The notes under the pieces are model-generated. The model searched no databases, had not been told where the DNA came from, and saw only the letters and a program-made list of their open reading frames with translations. Of a DNA stretch of 37,364 nucleotides, positions 1 to 9,701 are shown one piece after another. Position numbers and translations under genes: made by a program. The DNA is from Selaginella moellendorffii (Eukaryota; Streptophyta; Lycopodiopsida; Selaginellales; Selaginellaceae): NCBI RefSeq assembly GCF_000143415.4, contig NW_003314372.1:74609-111972 (forward strand). Direction: 5' to 3'. Numbering within the stretch: the first letter of the stretch is position 1; each line of letters starts with the position of its first letter.

Positions 1-1060
1 GCTCATTGACTTTATAGTCAATAATGGTCAAAACGGGAAAGCCTCAATCAACATGAAAGTCCTTTTGTCCATCCTCAACCTCAATGTTGTGAGCTCGATC
101 ACGTTTGGGAGAGAATTCACGCTGGCTCCGTGGAGGTGATCGAAGAAGTAATGCGGCTGATGGGCTCGTTTGTGTTGGGCGACTGCTTTCCATTCCTCTC
201 GTGGCTTGGCAGCCCCGTGATCCGAAAGATGATCTCGGCTCACACGAAACTGGACCAGCTTTTGCAAGAGATCGTGGACGAGCACAAGTCTAAATTCAAG
301 TCATCAGAGCGTGCGGGTGACTTTGTTGACGTGCTTTTGTCATTGGAAGACCAAGGAGAAATTGACGTTCAATGCGTGAAAGCAATGATCATGGTAAGTT
401 TAATTTCCTTTGGTTATGCTAACCTTATTTTCTCTTCGCAAGGACATGATCCTTGCTGGTACTGAAACTTCGGCCATCACTACCGAGTGGGCACTTTCAG
501 AGCTCATGAACAGTCCAACATGTATGATCAAAGCCCAAAAAGAGATTGACACGATTGTGGGCCGTGAGCGGATGGTGGTGGAAGCCGATCTTTGCAAGCT
601 TAGCTACATCCACAATGTTGTCAACGAAGTGTTCCGCTTGCATCCGCCAGCGCCATTGCTACTCCCTCACCATTCAACGCAAGACTGCCTAGTCAACGGC
701 TACAAGATCCCCAAGAACTCGCGAGTTTTGGTCAACGTATGGTCAATTGCACGAGATCCAAGCTTGTGGGAGTCTCCCAATCTCTTCAAGCCGGATAGAT
801 TTGCGGAGAGCTCGATCAGCTTCAAGGGGAAGAACTTTGAGCTGCTGCCTTTTGGATCTGGTCGAAGGATCTGTCCCGGATTGTCTCTTGGCGTAGCCAT
901 GGTTTCGTACACTCTTGCTCGCCTCGTCCATGGGTTCGAGTGGAAGGTCAGTGGCAAGGAGCTGAGCATGGACGAGATCTCGGAAGGAGTGGCGGTGAGA
1001 CGAAAGGTTCCACTTGAAGTTTTTGCAACACCAAGGCTTGCAAGCCATGCCTACCTGTAA
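1..1060 (+). pseudogene. Cytochrome P450 (CYP71 clan), 3' part, frameshifted copy A
   Basis: The 5' part lies outside the window. Compared with the intact copy at 6826-8334, this copy has lost one T in the GAATTTCAC stretch near 117, so the reading frame shifts from frame 2 to frame 1. Downstream the frame is open: exon to 393, a 49-nt GTAAGT...AG intron at 394-442 with a CTAAC branch-point-like site, then an exon at 443-1060 ending in TAA. The second exon keeps the I-helix AGTETS, the ExxR helix (EVFR), the FKPDRF stretch and the heme loop FGSGRRICPG. The family are membrane-bound monooxygenases that use P450 reductase. The single base loss makes it a probable pseudogene; a base-call error cannot be excluded from sequence alone. 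Confidence 0.85.
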
Positions 1061-1104
1061 TGAAGTTATCTTAGAAACTAGCAAGCTGAATGGACGGACA
1101 TACC

Positions 1105-1786
1105 TCATTCTCTAATCTTCAGAAACATCCTCTTGAGCAGCCTGGCTTCTCTGGAGACCGTGTTGGAGTTCTGGCCCTCGCCGGGACTCTCCACGGATGT
1201 GTAGACAGTCTTGCCTTGGCTGTCCGCAGCATCAAGAAAGTCGTCTATGTCGGCGTATGTCGCATCCTTCAACTGCATCACGCAAACTTGAGATTAGATT
1301 TCATGAATCCGTGCCTCGTCTTTTGTTGCTTACCACGATCATCTGTTTCGCAAGGCTATCAACCAATGCAAGAAAGCAACGCTTTGCATAAAACCACGTG
1401 TCTGCTTCCAGCTTTTTCCCATAAGGCTCCAGACTTCTGATGATACGGCTAATACCGAACTCGAAGTTTTGTTTTGCGCAGTAGAGGGTACCGATAACAA
1501 GGTTTACAATGCATACATGCAATTCCTGCGGCCTCCATCTCCAGGAAGCATTCCAGGCCTACCAGCCCCGTGTGGCTCGAGGCAAACATTGCCGACATGA
1601 AGGTCAGTTGATCCGCTGGATTCTAGAAAAGGAACACGGAATTAAAACCACTCCTTAAGTTATATCTAAATGGCAAACCTCGTAGTGCGCTCTCTCTTCC
1701 TCTTTTTCAATCTTTCGCATCAAATCTTCGGCCTCTTCATTCTGCTAAAGACCAATATATTACAATTTCGTCGTACTATTTGGGAG
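1105..1786 (-). pseudogene. IFT70/TTC30 3'-terminal exons (inverted copy)
   Basis: On the minus strand this holds the last coding exons of an intraflagellar transport 70 (TTC30) gene: exon 1679-1741 (the NEEAEDLMRKIEKEEE stretch), exon about 1334-1530 (CIVNLVIGTLYC, FGISRIIRSLEPY, DTWFYAKRCF) and the last exon 1105-1272. Short introns with GT/AG ends separate them. Unlike the plus-strand copy at 6353-6558, the reading frame through GTLYCAKQNFEFG is intact. About 85 bp of unrelated sequence (1532-1617) replaces the start of the penultimate exon and its acceptor. No upstream exons follow, so this is a fragment. It lies tail to tail with the P450 copy ending at 1060. Confidence 0.85.
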
Positions 1787-3299
1787 CCAAAGGAGATGCT
1801 TACGGTTTGATGGCGAACATCCACAGCTGCCTGGCGAGATCTCCGCAGCAGTGACGGGTTTCAATTCGTGACATCACTCTCACAGGGTGTTCTGGTCTCT
1901 CGGAGACTTCTTTCTTCGACAAGGAGAGGCTGGGTGCTGGGCGTATGTCTACTTGCTCTTAGACGAGGAGTGAAGTGCGGCTATGGCAGCGAAGCGTGTT
2001 TCTCTCAGAGAGGATTTGGATGCCTCGGTAGAACATGTTGTGTGTGATGGATATGACGGCGTTTGTGCTCCTGGAGGATGGGTATGGCGAGGAACCTCTC
2101 CTGGCGAGGAGCTGGAAAACGTGTTGATATGGCGTCGCCTCTTGTTCCTGGCAAGGAACTGTGGGCGAGTATGAACTTCTCTTGGCAAGGAGCGCTTCTA
2201 GATGATGGGTATGGCGAGAAATGGCAGATGCTTATCGAGAGCAACATACATGGTGAATGGCGAGCAAAGGGAGCCGAGGAGCTTGGAGCGGGAGTCGTCA
2301 TAGCCCAACAGCAGGAAAATTTCAAATCGCCAATGACCGGCACCAATGACCAGCGAAGACCTACGGCGATGACCGTGAGACGACTATGACAACTGATCGA
2401 TTACCAGCAATGACCACAAGGACAAAAGTTTATAAACACGACTGCGAGACCACAAGGCCATCATCAGCCTGCCTAGGTACATGAAATTTTCCCCATCAAG
2501 ACCGGCTAATGTCTCATCAAGTTGCATCACCACCTTGCTCATATCATCATCCTGCCTTGGCTGTTACGAAACGATTGGGGCATAGCAATGTGGCTCTCTC
2601 ACGGCCCTCTTACTCACATCACCGAAAGGGGACAGGTGGCAGAACAGGATGATCGTATGCAAAACACGACCCAGTACAACTAAAATGTTCCCGGTGGATC
2701 ACTTTGCGGTGCCTTCCGGTTCTCTGGGGTGCCAACCCCATATTAAACTTGGGAACAAGGCACAGAATCTTCCTTGTCCTCACTGGCTACTCCTCATCAT
2801 GCACCAAGAGGCCAGGTGTTCTTGCGAATGGAATCGGAATGACGTGATCGAAGGATGCCTCTCTAGGGCACACACCATCAGCACGGGAGTCCCAATCGCA
2901 AGCATTCACCAGTTGGACTATGATGGTGGTGCGTTGCTAGGAACCCCCACGCCTCCCAGCTACCAACAATGGAGGAGGCCGGCAGCTTTACCACGGGAGT
3001 CCCAATCGCAAGCATTCACCAGTTGGACTATGATGGTGGTGCGTTGCTAGGAACCCCCACGCCTCCCAGCTACCAACAATGGAGGAGGCCGGCAGCTTTA
3101 CCACGCGACAACCAAACAGCCAACGGCCCCAGACGATCATCATCAGCAATGCTCATACCATCAATCCCACCAAGTCTCGACAGCATGGGAAAGACACCAC
3201 TACAGATCCCAATACGCTGAAGAAGACCTGGAACACCAACGGCTGCATTCCGAGAGTGCAGTGTGTCGCCCAAGTGTTGGATCTTCTGACCCCCACGAG
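1787..3299. other. Unassigned spacer between broken P450/IFT70 blocks
   Basis: No reading frame here resembles a known protein to me. It has short direct repeats of a GATGGGTATGGCGAG-like phrase (near 2076 and 2204) and a GC-rich, gene-like composition unlike the AT-rich right side. It could be decayed transposon or transcribed leader sequence; I see no LTR pair or terminal inverted repeats. It also contains the 110-bp duplication listed separately. Confidence 0.4.
2882..3105 (+). repeat. Perfect 110-bp tandem duplication
   Basis: The segment from 2882 to 2991 is repeated without a visible mismatch at 2992-3101 (the ACGGGAGTCCCAATCGCAAG start recurs 110 bp later, and CAATGGAGGAGGCCGGCAGC recurs at the end of each unit). 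Because 110 is not divisible by three, it would shift any reading frame through it. The identity implies a recent event or an assembly duplication. Confidence 0.95.
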
Positions 3300-3966
3300 A
3301 TTCGAGTTTCGAGTGAGCCGAGATCATCTTTCGGATCAGGCTGCCAAGCCACGAGAGGAATGGAAAGCAGTCGCCCTACACAAACAAGCCCATCAGCTGC
3401 ATTACTTCTTCCATCAGCTCCACAGAGCCAGTGTGACATTCTCTCCCAAACGTGATCAAGCTCACAACATTGAGGTTGAGGATGGAGAAAAGGAATCTCA
3501 TGTCGATTGAGGCTTTCCCGTTTTGACCATTATTGACTATAAAGTCCATGAGCTTCGAAACTTGCGTGTGCCTCACCATTCTGGATTCCTCGAGCCTTTT
3601 TGCAGTGAAGAGTTCCACAGTGGTGACCTTCCTCATCAATCTCCAATAGGGACCATAGCTGGTCCAGCCCAAGTCCTTACTTAAAGCAAAGGCAAGATCT
3701 TGAGTGCACAGAACTTCTCTTGCAGCATCTGGGGAAGAGACCACAAGCGTTGGAGCAAAACCAAACCAGAGCAACATGACGGGGCCATATCTACTTGAGA
3801 GATCCGAGAGAGATTTGTGAGGAAGAACACCCAGCAAATGCAAGTGACCCAGAAGCGGCACTCTAGGCGGGCCTGGAGGAAGGCTTCGATCAACAATTTT
3901 CGTTAGAATCCTCCACAGAAGACCGAAAGACAGTGTAAGCAAGAACAGAGCTATAATACTTGCCAT
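3300..3966 (-). pseudogene. Cytochrome P450 N-terminal half, copy C
   Basis: The start ATG is at 3966 by alignment with the intact gene; an in-frame ATG further upstream (4032) lies in the 5' flank shared by the other copies. The product begins with a membrane anchor, then the LPPGPPR hinge and the SYGPYWR helix. About 14 codons in the B-C loop region are missing in frame (LAFA-LSKDLG versus LAFASRPNISITKYMFYNGKDLG). A Leu codon has become TAG at 3376-3378, right after MGLFV. Homology fades near 3300, so the I-helix, ExxR and heme regions are absent. It cannot make a working monooxygenase. Confidence 0.9.
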
Positions 3967-4680
3967 GGGTAATTTTACACACCAGTGTGTAGTAAGAGAT
4001 AGCTTCCTCCTGCACGATTTTACAATTGACATCTTTGTATTTATGCAAGGAAGTCAATAGCGGGTCTGCCTCCATGCATTTCTTATCACAAATAGAGCTG
4101 GCATTGGTTGCAACATACGTTCTTCTCTATGTTTTTCTTCTTCTTCTTCTTCTGGTTATGAGTGGTTTCATGTATATCCGTTTCAGCTTGTGTTGATCTT
4201 GGGGCTCAAGCAACCCCTTTTGATGGATCGAAGCCCTTATCTTTGAGCTTTTAGACAGATCGGACTCACTCAAGGTCGAATTGGAATTACATCATATCCA
4301 GGGTCCCCACTGTGATTTTGTAACACCATCTCCGACTTGCTACCGAAGGTGTCATTGGTATTCAGGAGAAGGTGAGTAGGTATGTGCAAGATGCTCCTCC
4401 GAATCTTCTGTATATCAATGCTACTTTTTGTGTTAAGCCTTATTCATGTGGCTGTAACATGACCTGTAGACCAAACTTATAATCACAAACTGCTTGCCAT
4501 AGGAAATTCAATCTCAAAGTGAATCCTACTATGCATGTAGCTTAGTTCAAATCGAAGTTGAGATAAATCTTCTAAGTGTGTGGGCTTTTTAATTTACAAT
4601 CCTCACCATTGTGATTGGAAAGAAAATGCTCCACGGGTAATGACCAAACACAAGTATCCCAGATCAGAACATGGTATCAT
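3967..4680. repeat. P450 5' flank / intergenic block, copy 1 of 3
   Basis: This segment recurs at about 8335-9000 and 9702-10480. Shared landmarks are the CACGATTTTAC...TTGACATCTTTGTATTTATGC stretch just upstream of each P450 start, a pyrimidine-rich TTC run (about 4133-4153), and GTGTCATTG.TATTCAGG next to GTGAGTAGGTATGTG. It would contain the P450 promoter on the minus strand. A phrase at about 4321-4372 (NTISDLLP, then a frame change to GVIG) faintly resembles an IFT70 first exon on the plus strand; this is a weak guess. Confidence 0.7.
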
Positions 4681-6781
4681 GCGTTCCTCGAAGGATTGTT
4701 GGCACATCAAAACTGGTACAGCTTGAGCTGACCTGCAACAGAGCTGTTTGTCTTTACCGTCTAAAGCATTACGGTCCAGGTAATGTTATTCTTGGACAAT
4801 CAATGAACGAATTTTCCTTACGTTAGTTTGCAGCTCTTAGTGTTCTTGCAGAAATTCTGGAACATGGAGTGCGATAGTATCCCGAGCTCAGCATTGGTAG
4901 GTATGCTCTTTGTCACCACATTAGTTGCTTTTGCATATATTCTAGACTATGCATTTTCTGTTTGTAAAGCCACGTAGAGGGCATTGAGCTATGTAGTGTT
5001 GGAAACAGCCCAGCGCTCAAAGAATCTGTATTAGTCGCTTTCAACTTGAAGGTCCGATCAAAATTCTTTTTGACTCACTTGATTTAGTTCTTTGTTTAGG
5101 CTGCCATTGACTACGTCAATGGAAATTTAGAGGCCGCAAAGGAAAACCTCACTGACATGCCACCACGTGTAGAAGAAGAGTTAGACTCGGTACATTCTGA
5201 TCCTTTCGCTAAGTTGTTTATTTTTGTTTTTTCTTTCCTCAGGTCACGCTTCACAATCAAGCCCTGATGAATATGGAAGTTGATCCTACTGCAGGCTTCC
5301 GTAAACTTAATTTTTTGTTGCAGGTAGATATTTTTATTCTTTTATGATTATTCTGACCACTCGCTATAGAATCCTTCATTTCCTTCAGAGACATTGGCTA
5401 ATCTACTTCTGCTGTATTGTAAACCTTCCCATGGATTCTACGACCTTGCTGCTGATGTAATGGCAGAGCATGCGGAAGTTATCTTCAAGTATCTATTGAA
5501 GCACATAAACTTCACAAGCATTAGTCTTTTTACATCAAATATTATGCAGGACCTCTACGACTTTATTAACTGCATCATTTTGACAAAGACGTCACCGGAG
5601 GTTGTTCAATTATTGTTAGTTGTGATGTTGTTGAGCTAAGCTTGACTATCGGACAGGATACATATCAAAAGATGAATGAGCTGGCAAATCGTTATAGTGA
5701 AACCATGCGCAGGCTCACCAAACAAATCCAGGATTCTTGTCTTTCTCGTGATCAGGAGGGCCACAAGAAGGCTTTGGCAGAGTATGAAGACTCTCTTGAG
5801 GTAAGATGTTCGTAATGTTTTGTCTTTTGCTTTTCGAGCATCGGCTCTTCTATAGTATTATATACCTATCATCATGGCAATTGCAAAGCTTTTCTGGGAC
5901 AAAGAAAATTACGTGCAAGTAGAGCGTTTTTTCCACCAGTCAGCAGACTTGTGTTCGGATCATCCTTTTTGGCGACTGAATGTCGCTCACACTTTCTTTA
6001 TGCAGGTGAGCTAATCATATTTGCTATCTATGCTCATGGTGCATCTAACAGGATAATCGCTACAGAAGCAATCCATTTCTATGAACCGATTGTAAAGAAA
6101 GCGGGAGATGACATTCTCAGTGTCACAGCAATTGTGCTCGCGAATCTCTGCGTTTCATACATTATGACCAGCCAGGTACTTTAAACAAATAGTACGACGA
6201 AATTGTAATATATTGGTCTTTAGCAGAATGAAGAGGCCGAAGATTTGATGCGAAAGATTGAAAAAGAGGAAGAGAGAGCGCACTACAAGGTTTGCCATTT
6301 ACATATAACTTAAGCGGCTACTAGTGGTTTTAATTCCGTGTTCCTTTTCTAGAATCCAGACAAGCAGGAATTGCATTTATGCATTGTAAACCTTGTGATC
6401 GGTACCCTCTACTGCGAAAACAAATCTTCGAGTTCGGTATTAGCCGTATTATCAGAAGTCTGGAGCCTTATGGGAAAAAGCTGGAAGCAGACACGTGGTT
6501 TTATGCAAAGCGTTGCTTTCTTGCATTGGTCGATAGCCTTGCGAAACAGATGATCGTAGTAAGCAACAAAAGACGGGATTCATGAAATCTAATCTCGAGC
6601 TTGCGTGATGCAGTTGAAGAATGCGACATACGCCGACATAGACGACTTTCTTGATGCTGCGGACAGCCAAGGCAAGACTGTCTACACATCCGTGGAGAGT
6701 CCCGGCGAGGGCCAGAACTCCAACACGGTCTCCAGAGAAGCCAGGCTGCTCAAGAGGATGTTTCTGAAGATTAGAGAATGA
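4681..6781 (+). pseudogene. IFT70/TTC30 (intraflagellar transport), 5'-truncated multi-lesion copy 1
   Basis: IFT70 is a TPR protein of the IFT-B complex that carries cargo such as tubulin modifiers along cilia. Recognisable exons: to 4779, 4834-4896, 4978-5051, 5100-5189 (TLTDMPPR-like), 5243-5323 (VTLHNQALMNM), 5371-5501 (LANLLLLYCK, FYDLAADVMAEHAE), 5550-5600, 5657-5800, 5856-6005 (WRLNVAHTFFMQ), 6052-6175 (FYEPIVKK, AIVLANLCVSYIMTSQ), 6227-6289, 6353-6558 and 6614-6781 ending in TGA. Introns are about 46-85 nt. Lesions: CGA-TAG-TAT at 4875-4877 where the 9196-9198 copy has CAG; the donor after 5501 reads CA instead of GT, adding 16 codons; a frame slip near 6061-6064 (TAC A GAA); one C missing near 6416 (compare the inverted copy). 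Exons for roughly the first third of the protein were not found. It is a relic unless the reads are wrong at several places. Confidence 0.85.
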
Positions 6782-7884
6782 GGTATGTCCGTCCATTCAG
6801 CTTGCTAGTTTCTAAGATAACTTCATTACAGGTAGTGGCTTGCAAGCCTTGGTGTTGCAAAAACTTCAAGTGGAACCTTTCGTCTCACCGCCACCCCTTC
6901 CGAGATCTCGTCCATGCTCAGCTCCTTGCCACTGACCTTCCACTCGAACCCATGGACGAGGCGAGCAAGAGTGTACGAAACCATGGCTACGCCAAGAGAC
7001 AATCCGGGACAGATCCTTCGACCAGATCCAAAAGGCAGCAGCTCAAAGTTCTTCCCCTTGAAGCTGATCGAGCTCTCCGCAAATCTATCCGGGTTGAAGA
7101 GATTGGGAGACTCCCACAAGCTTGGATCTCGTGCAATTGACCATACGTTGACCAAAACTCGCGAGTTCTTGGGGATCTTGTAACCGTTGACTAGGCAGTC
7201 TTGCGTTGAATGGTGAGGGAGTAGCATTGGCGCTGGCGGATGCAAGCGGAACACTTCGTTGACAACATTGTGGATGTAGCTAAGCTTGCAAAGATCGGCT
7301 TCCACCACCATCCACTCACGGCCCACAATTGTGTCAATCTCTTTTTGGGCTTTGATCATACATGTTGGACTGTTCATGAGCTCTGAAAGTGCCCACTCGG
7401 TAGTGATGGCCGAAGTTTCAGTACCAGCAATGATCATGTCCTTGCGAAGAGAAAATAAGGTTAGCATACCAAAGGAAATTAAACTTACCATGATCATTGC
7501 TTTCACGCATTGAACGTCAATTTCTCCTTGGTCTTCCAATGACAAAAGCACGTCAACAAAGTCACGCGCACGCTCTGATGACTTGAATTTAGACTTGTGC
7601 TCGTCCACGATCTCTTGCAAAAGCTGGTCCAGTTTCGTGTGAGCCGAGATCATCTTTCGGATCACGGGGCTGCCAAGCCACGAGAGGAATGGAAAGCAGT
7701 CGCCCAACACAAACGAGTCCATCAGCCGCATTACTTCTTCGATCAGCTCCACAGAGCCAGCGTGAAATTCTCTCCCCAACGTGATCGAGCTCACAACATT
7801 GAGGTTGAGGATGGACAAAAGGAATTTCATGTTGATTGAGGCTTTCCCGTTTTGACCATTATTGACTATAAAGTCAATGAGCTT
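6186..7884. repeat. Right arm of large inverted duplication
   Basis: Reverse complement of 1-1786; contains the IFT70 terminal exons (plus strand), the 44-bp spacer and most of the intact P450 (minus strand). The two arms are separated by about 4.4 kb and face each other. The arm could be longer on the P450 side because the left arm is cut by the window. Confidence 0.9.
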
Positions 7885-8334
7885 CGAAACTTGCGTGTGC
7901 CTCACCATTCTGGATTCCTCGAGCCTTTTTGCAGTGAAGAGTTCCACAGTGGTGACCTTCCTCATCAATCTCCAATAGGGACCATAGCTGGTCCATCCCA
8001 AGTCCTTACCATTGTAGAACATGTACTTGGTTATAGATATGTTTGGCCTTGAAGCAAAGGCAAGATCTTGAGTGCACAGAACTTCTCTTGCAGCATCTGG
8101 GGAAGAGACCACAAGCGTTGGAGCAAAACCAAACCAGAGCAACATGACGGGGCCATATCTACTTGAGAGATCCGAGAGAGATTTGTGAGGAAGAACACCC
8201 AGCAAATGCAAGTGACCCAGAAGCGGCACTCTAGGCGGGCCTGGAGGAAGGCTTCGATCAACAATTTTCGTTAGAATCCTCCATAGAAGACCAAAAGACA
8301 GTGTAAGCAAGAACAGAGCTACAATACTTGCCAT
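6826..8334 (-). CDS. Cytochrome P450 monooxygenase, A-type (CYP71 clan), intact copy B
   Basis: Two exons: 8334-7489 and 7440-6826, separated by a 48-nt phase-0 intron (7441-7488, GTAAGT...CGCAAG, with TATGCTAAC before the acceptor). Splicing gives 486 aa; the intron has no stop and a length divisible by three, so an unspliced reading would add 16 residues before the I-helix. Residues 1-25 form the ER anchor, 30-35 the PPGPPR hinge, WR at 121-122 contacts heme, AGTETS at about 287-292 is the oxygen-binding I-helix, E344/R347 is the ExxR pair, PDRF is at 399-402, and FGSGRRICPG with the heme-ligand Cys426 is at 419-428. All hallmarks are present. The family hydroxylates small specialised metabolites at the ER; the substrate cannot be read from sequence. 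It lies convergent to the IFT70 copy, 44 bp apart. Confidence 0.93.
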   Translation of the reverse strand: MASIVALFLLTLSFGLLWRILTKIVDRSLPPGPPRVPLLGHLHLLGVLPHKSLSDLSSRYGPVMLLWFGFAPTLVVSSPDAAREVLCTQDLAFASRPNISITKYMFYNGKDLGWTSYGPYWRLMRKVTTVELFTAKRLEESRMVRHTQVSKLIDFIVNNGQNGKASINMKFLLSILNLNVVSSITLGREFHAGSVELIEEVMRLMDSFVLGDCFPFLSWLGSPVIRKMISAHTKLDQLLQEIVDEHKSKFKSSERARDFVDVLLSLEDQGEIDVQCVKAMIMVSLISFGMLTLFSLRKDMIIAGTETSAITTEWALSELMNSPTCMIKAQKEIDTIVGREWMVVEADLCKLSYIHNVVNEVFRLHPPAPMLLPHHSTQDCLVNGYKIPKNSRVLVNVWSIARDPSLWESPNLFNPDRFAESSISFKGKNFELLPFGSGRRICPGLSLGVAMVSYTLARLVHGFEWKVSGKELSMDEISEGVAVRRKVPLEVFATPRLASHYL

Positions 8335-8985
8335 GGATAATTTTACACACCAGTGTGTGCAATCTACTTATAGTAAGAGATAGCTTCCTCCTGCACGATT
8401 TTACGATTGACATCTTTGTATTTATGCAAGGAAGTCAACAAAGGGTCTCCCTCATGCATTTCTTATCTGTTCATTCTTCTCGTCCTCAAATACTTTTCAC
8501 TAGGATACGATCTTTGTCACTACATTACGTTGGCTTTGGTTGCAACATACGTTCCTCTCGATGTTCTTCGTTTCTTTCTTCTTCTTTGGTTTTGATGAAT
8601 CGAAACCCTTATCTTTGAGCTTTTACGGACAGATCGCTGAGGGTCGGATTGGAATTACATCATATCCGGGGTGGATTGTGAATCTGATTTTGTAACGCCA
8701 TCTACGACTTGCTACCAAAGGTGTCATTGATATTCAGGTGAAGGTAAGTAGGTATGTGCTAGATGCTCCTCAATGCTATTTTTTGTGTCAAGCCTCCTTG
8801 GAAAAACTGTAGACCGAACTTATAATCACAAATTGCAAAGTGAATGCTATAATGCGTGTAGCTTAGTTCAAATCGAAGTTGAGATAAAATCTCCAAGTGT
8901 GTGGGCTTTTTAATTTAGAATCCTCACCATTGTGATTGGAAAGAAAATACTCCGCAGGTAATGACCAAACACAAGTATCCCAGAT
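8335..8985. repeat. P450 5' flank / intergenic block, copy 2 of 3
   Basis: Upstream of the only intact P450, so its promoter should be here, read on the minus strand. It carries extra sequence (about 8467-8530) not in the other two copies and lacks part of the TTC run and the CTTGTGTTGATC stretch found in them. Confidence 0.65.
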
Positions 8986-9264
8986 CAGAACATGGTATCA
9001 TGCGTTTCTCGAAGGCCTGATGGCACATCAAAACTGGCACAGCTTGAGCTGGATTAGAACAGAGCTGTTTGTCTTTACCGTCTAAAGCATTACGGTCCAG
9101 GTAATGTTATTCTTGGACAATCAATGAACGAATTTTCCTTACGTTAGTTTGCAGCTCTTAGTGTTCTTGCAGAAATTCTGGAACATGGAGTGCGACAGTA
9201 TCCCGAACTCAGCATTGGTAGGTATGCTCTTTGTCACCACATTAGTTGCTTTTGCATATATTCT
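8986..9264 (+). pseudogene. IFT70/TTC30 fragment, copy 2
   Basis: Only the exon ending at 9100 (NRAVCLYRLKHYGP) and the exon 9155-9217 (LAEILEHGVRQYPELSI) are present, with the 54-nt intron between them. The second exon keeps CAG at 9196-9198, where copy 1 has TAG, so this copy shows the older state there. It has its own stop, TAG at 9055-9057, where a Tyr codon is expected before NRAV. Homology breaks abruptly at about 9264 inside the next intron, where it runs straight into an opposite-strand P450 fragment. Confidence 0.8.
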
Positions 9265-9701
9265 TGCGTGTGCCTCACCATTCTTGATTCCTCGAGCCTT
9301 TTTGCAGTGAAGAGTTCCACAGTGGTGACCTTCCTCATCAATCTCCAATAGGGACCATAGCTGGTCCATGCCAAGTCCTTGTAGAACATGTACTTGGCTA
9401 AAGATATGTTTGGCCTTGAAGCAAAGGCAAGATCTTGAGTGCACAGAACTTCTCTTGCAGCATCTGGGGAAGAGACCACAAGCGTTGGAGCAAACCCAAA
9501 CCAGAGCAACATGACGGGGCCATATCTACTTGAGAGATCCGAGAGAGATTTGTGAGGAAGAACACCCAGCAAATGCAAGTGACCCAGAAGCGGCACTCTA
9601 GGCGGGCCTGGAGGAAGGCTTCGATCAACAATTTTCGTTAGAATCCTCCATAGAAGACCGAAAGAGAGTGTAAGCAAGGACAGAGCTACAATACTTGCCA
9701 T
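9265..9701 (-). pseudogene. Cytochrome P450 N-terminal fragment, copy D
   Basis: Starts with ATG at 9701 and encodes the membrane anchor, the LPPGPPR hinge and the helix with SYGPYWRLMRK, then ends at RHTQ where sequence from an IFT70 intron takes over. Two codons are missing (MFYKDL versus MFYNGKDL). Everything from the C-terminal two thirds, including the heme loop, is absent. Confidence 0.9.

Larger units (their letters stand above)
1..1786. repeat. Left arm of large inverted duplication (P450 3' end + IFT70 3' end)
   Basis: This stretch is the reverse complement of about 6186-7884 at high identity, including the P450 exons, the 45-bp spacer and the terminal IFT70 exons and introns. The homology stops near the ATAGTACGACG sequence at 1778-1786. 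The left limit is cut by the window edge, so the true arm is longer. One insertion of about 85 bp (1532-1617) interrupts it. Confidence 0.9.

Noticed and set aside
1090-1440. Plus-strand open frame of 116 codons
   Set aside because: It is the reverse strand of IFT70 terminal exons and intron; the same shadow appears at 6452-6796.
2400-2870. Possible retrotransposon leader on the minus strand
   Set aside because: No LTR pair, primer-binding site or polymerase motifs could be seen.
3376-4032. N-terminal extension of P450 copy C from the ATG at 4032
   Set aside because: The extension is flank sequence shared with copies B and D, where the aligned start gives the usual membrane anchor.
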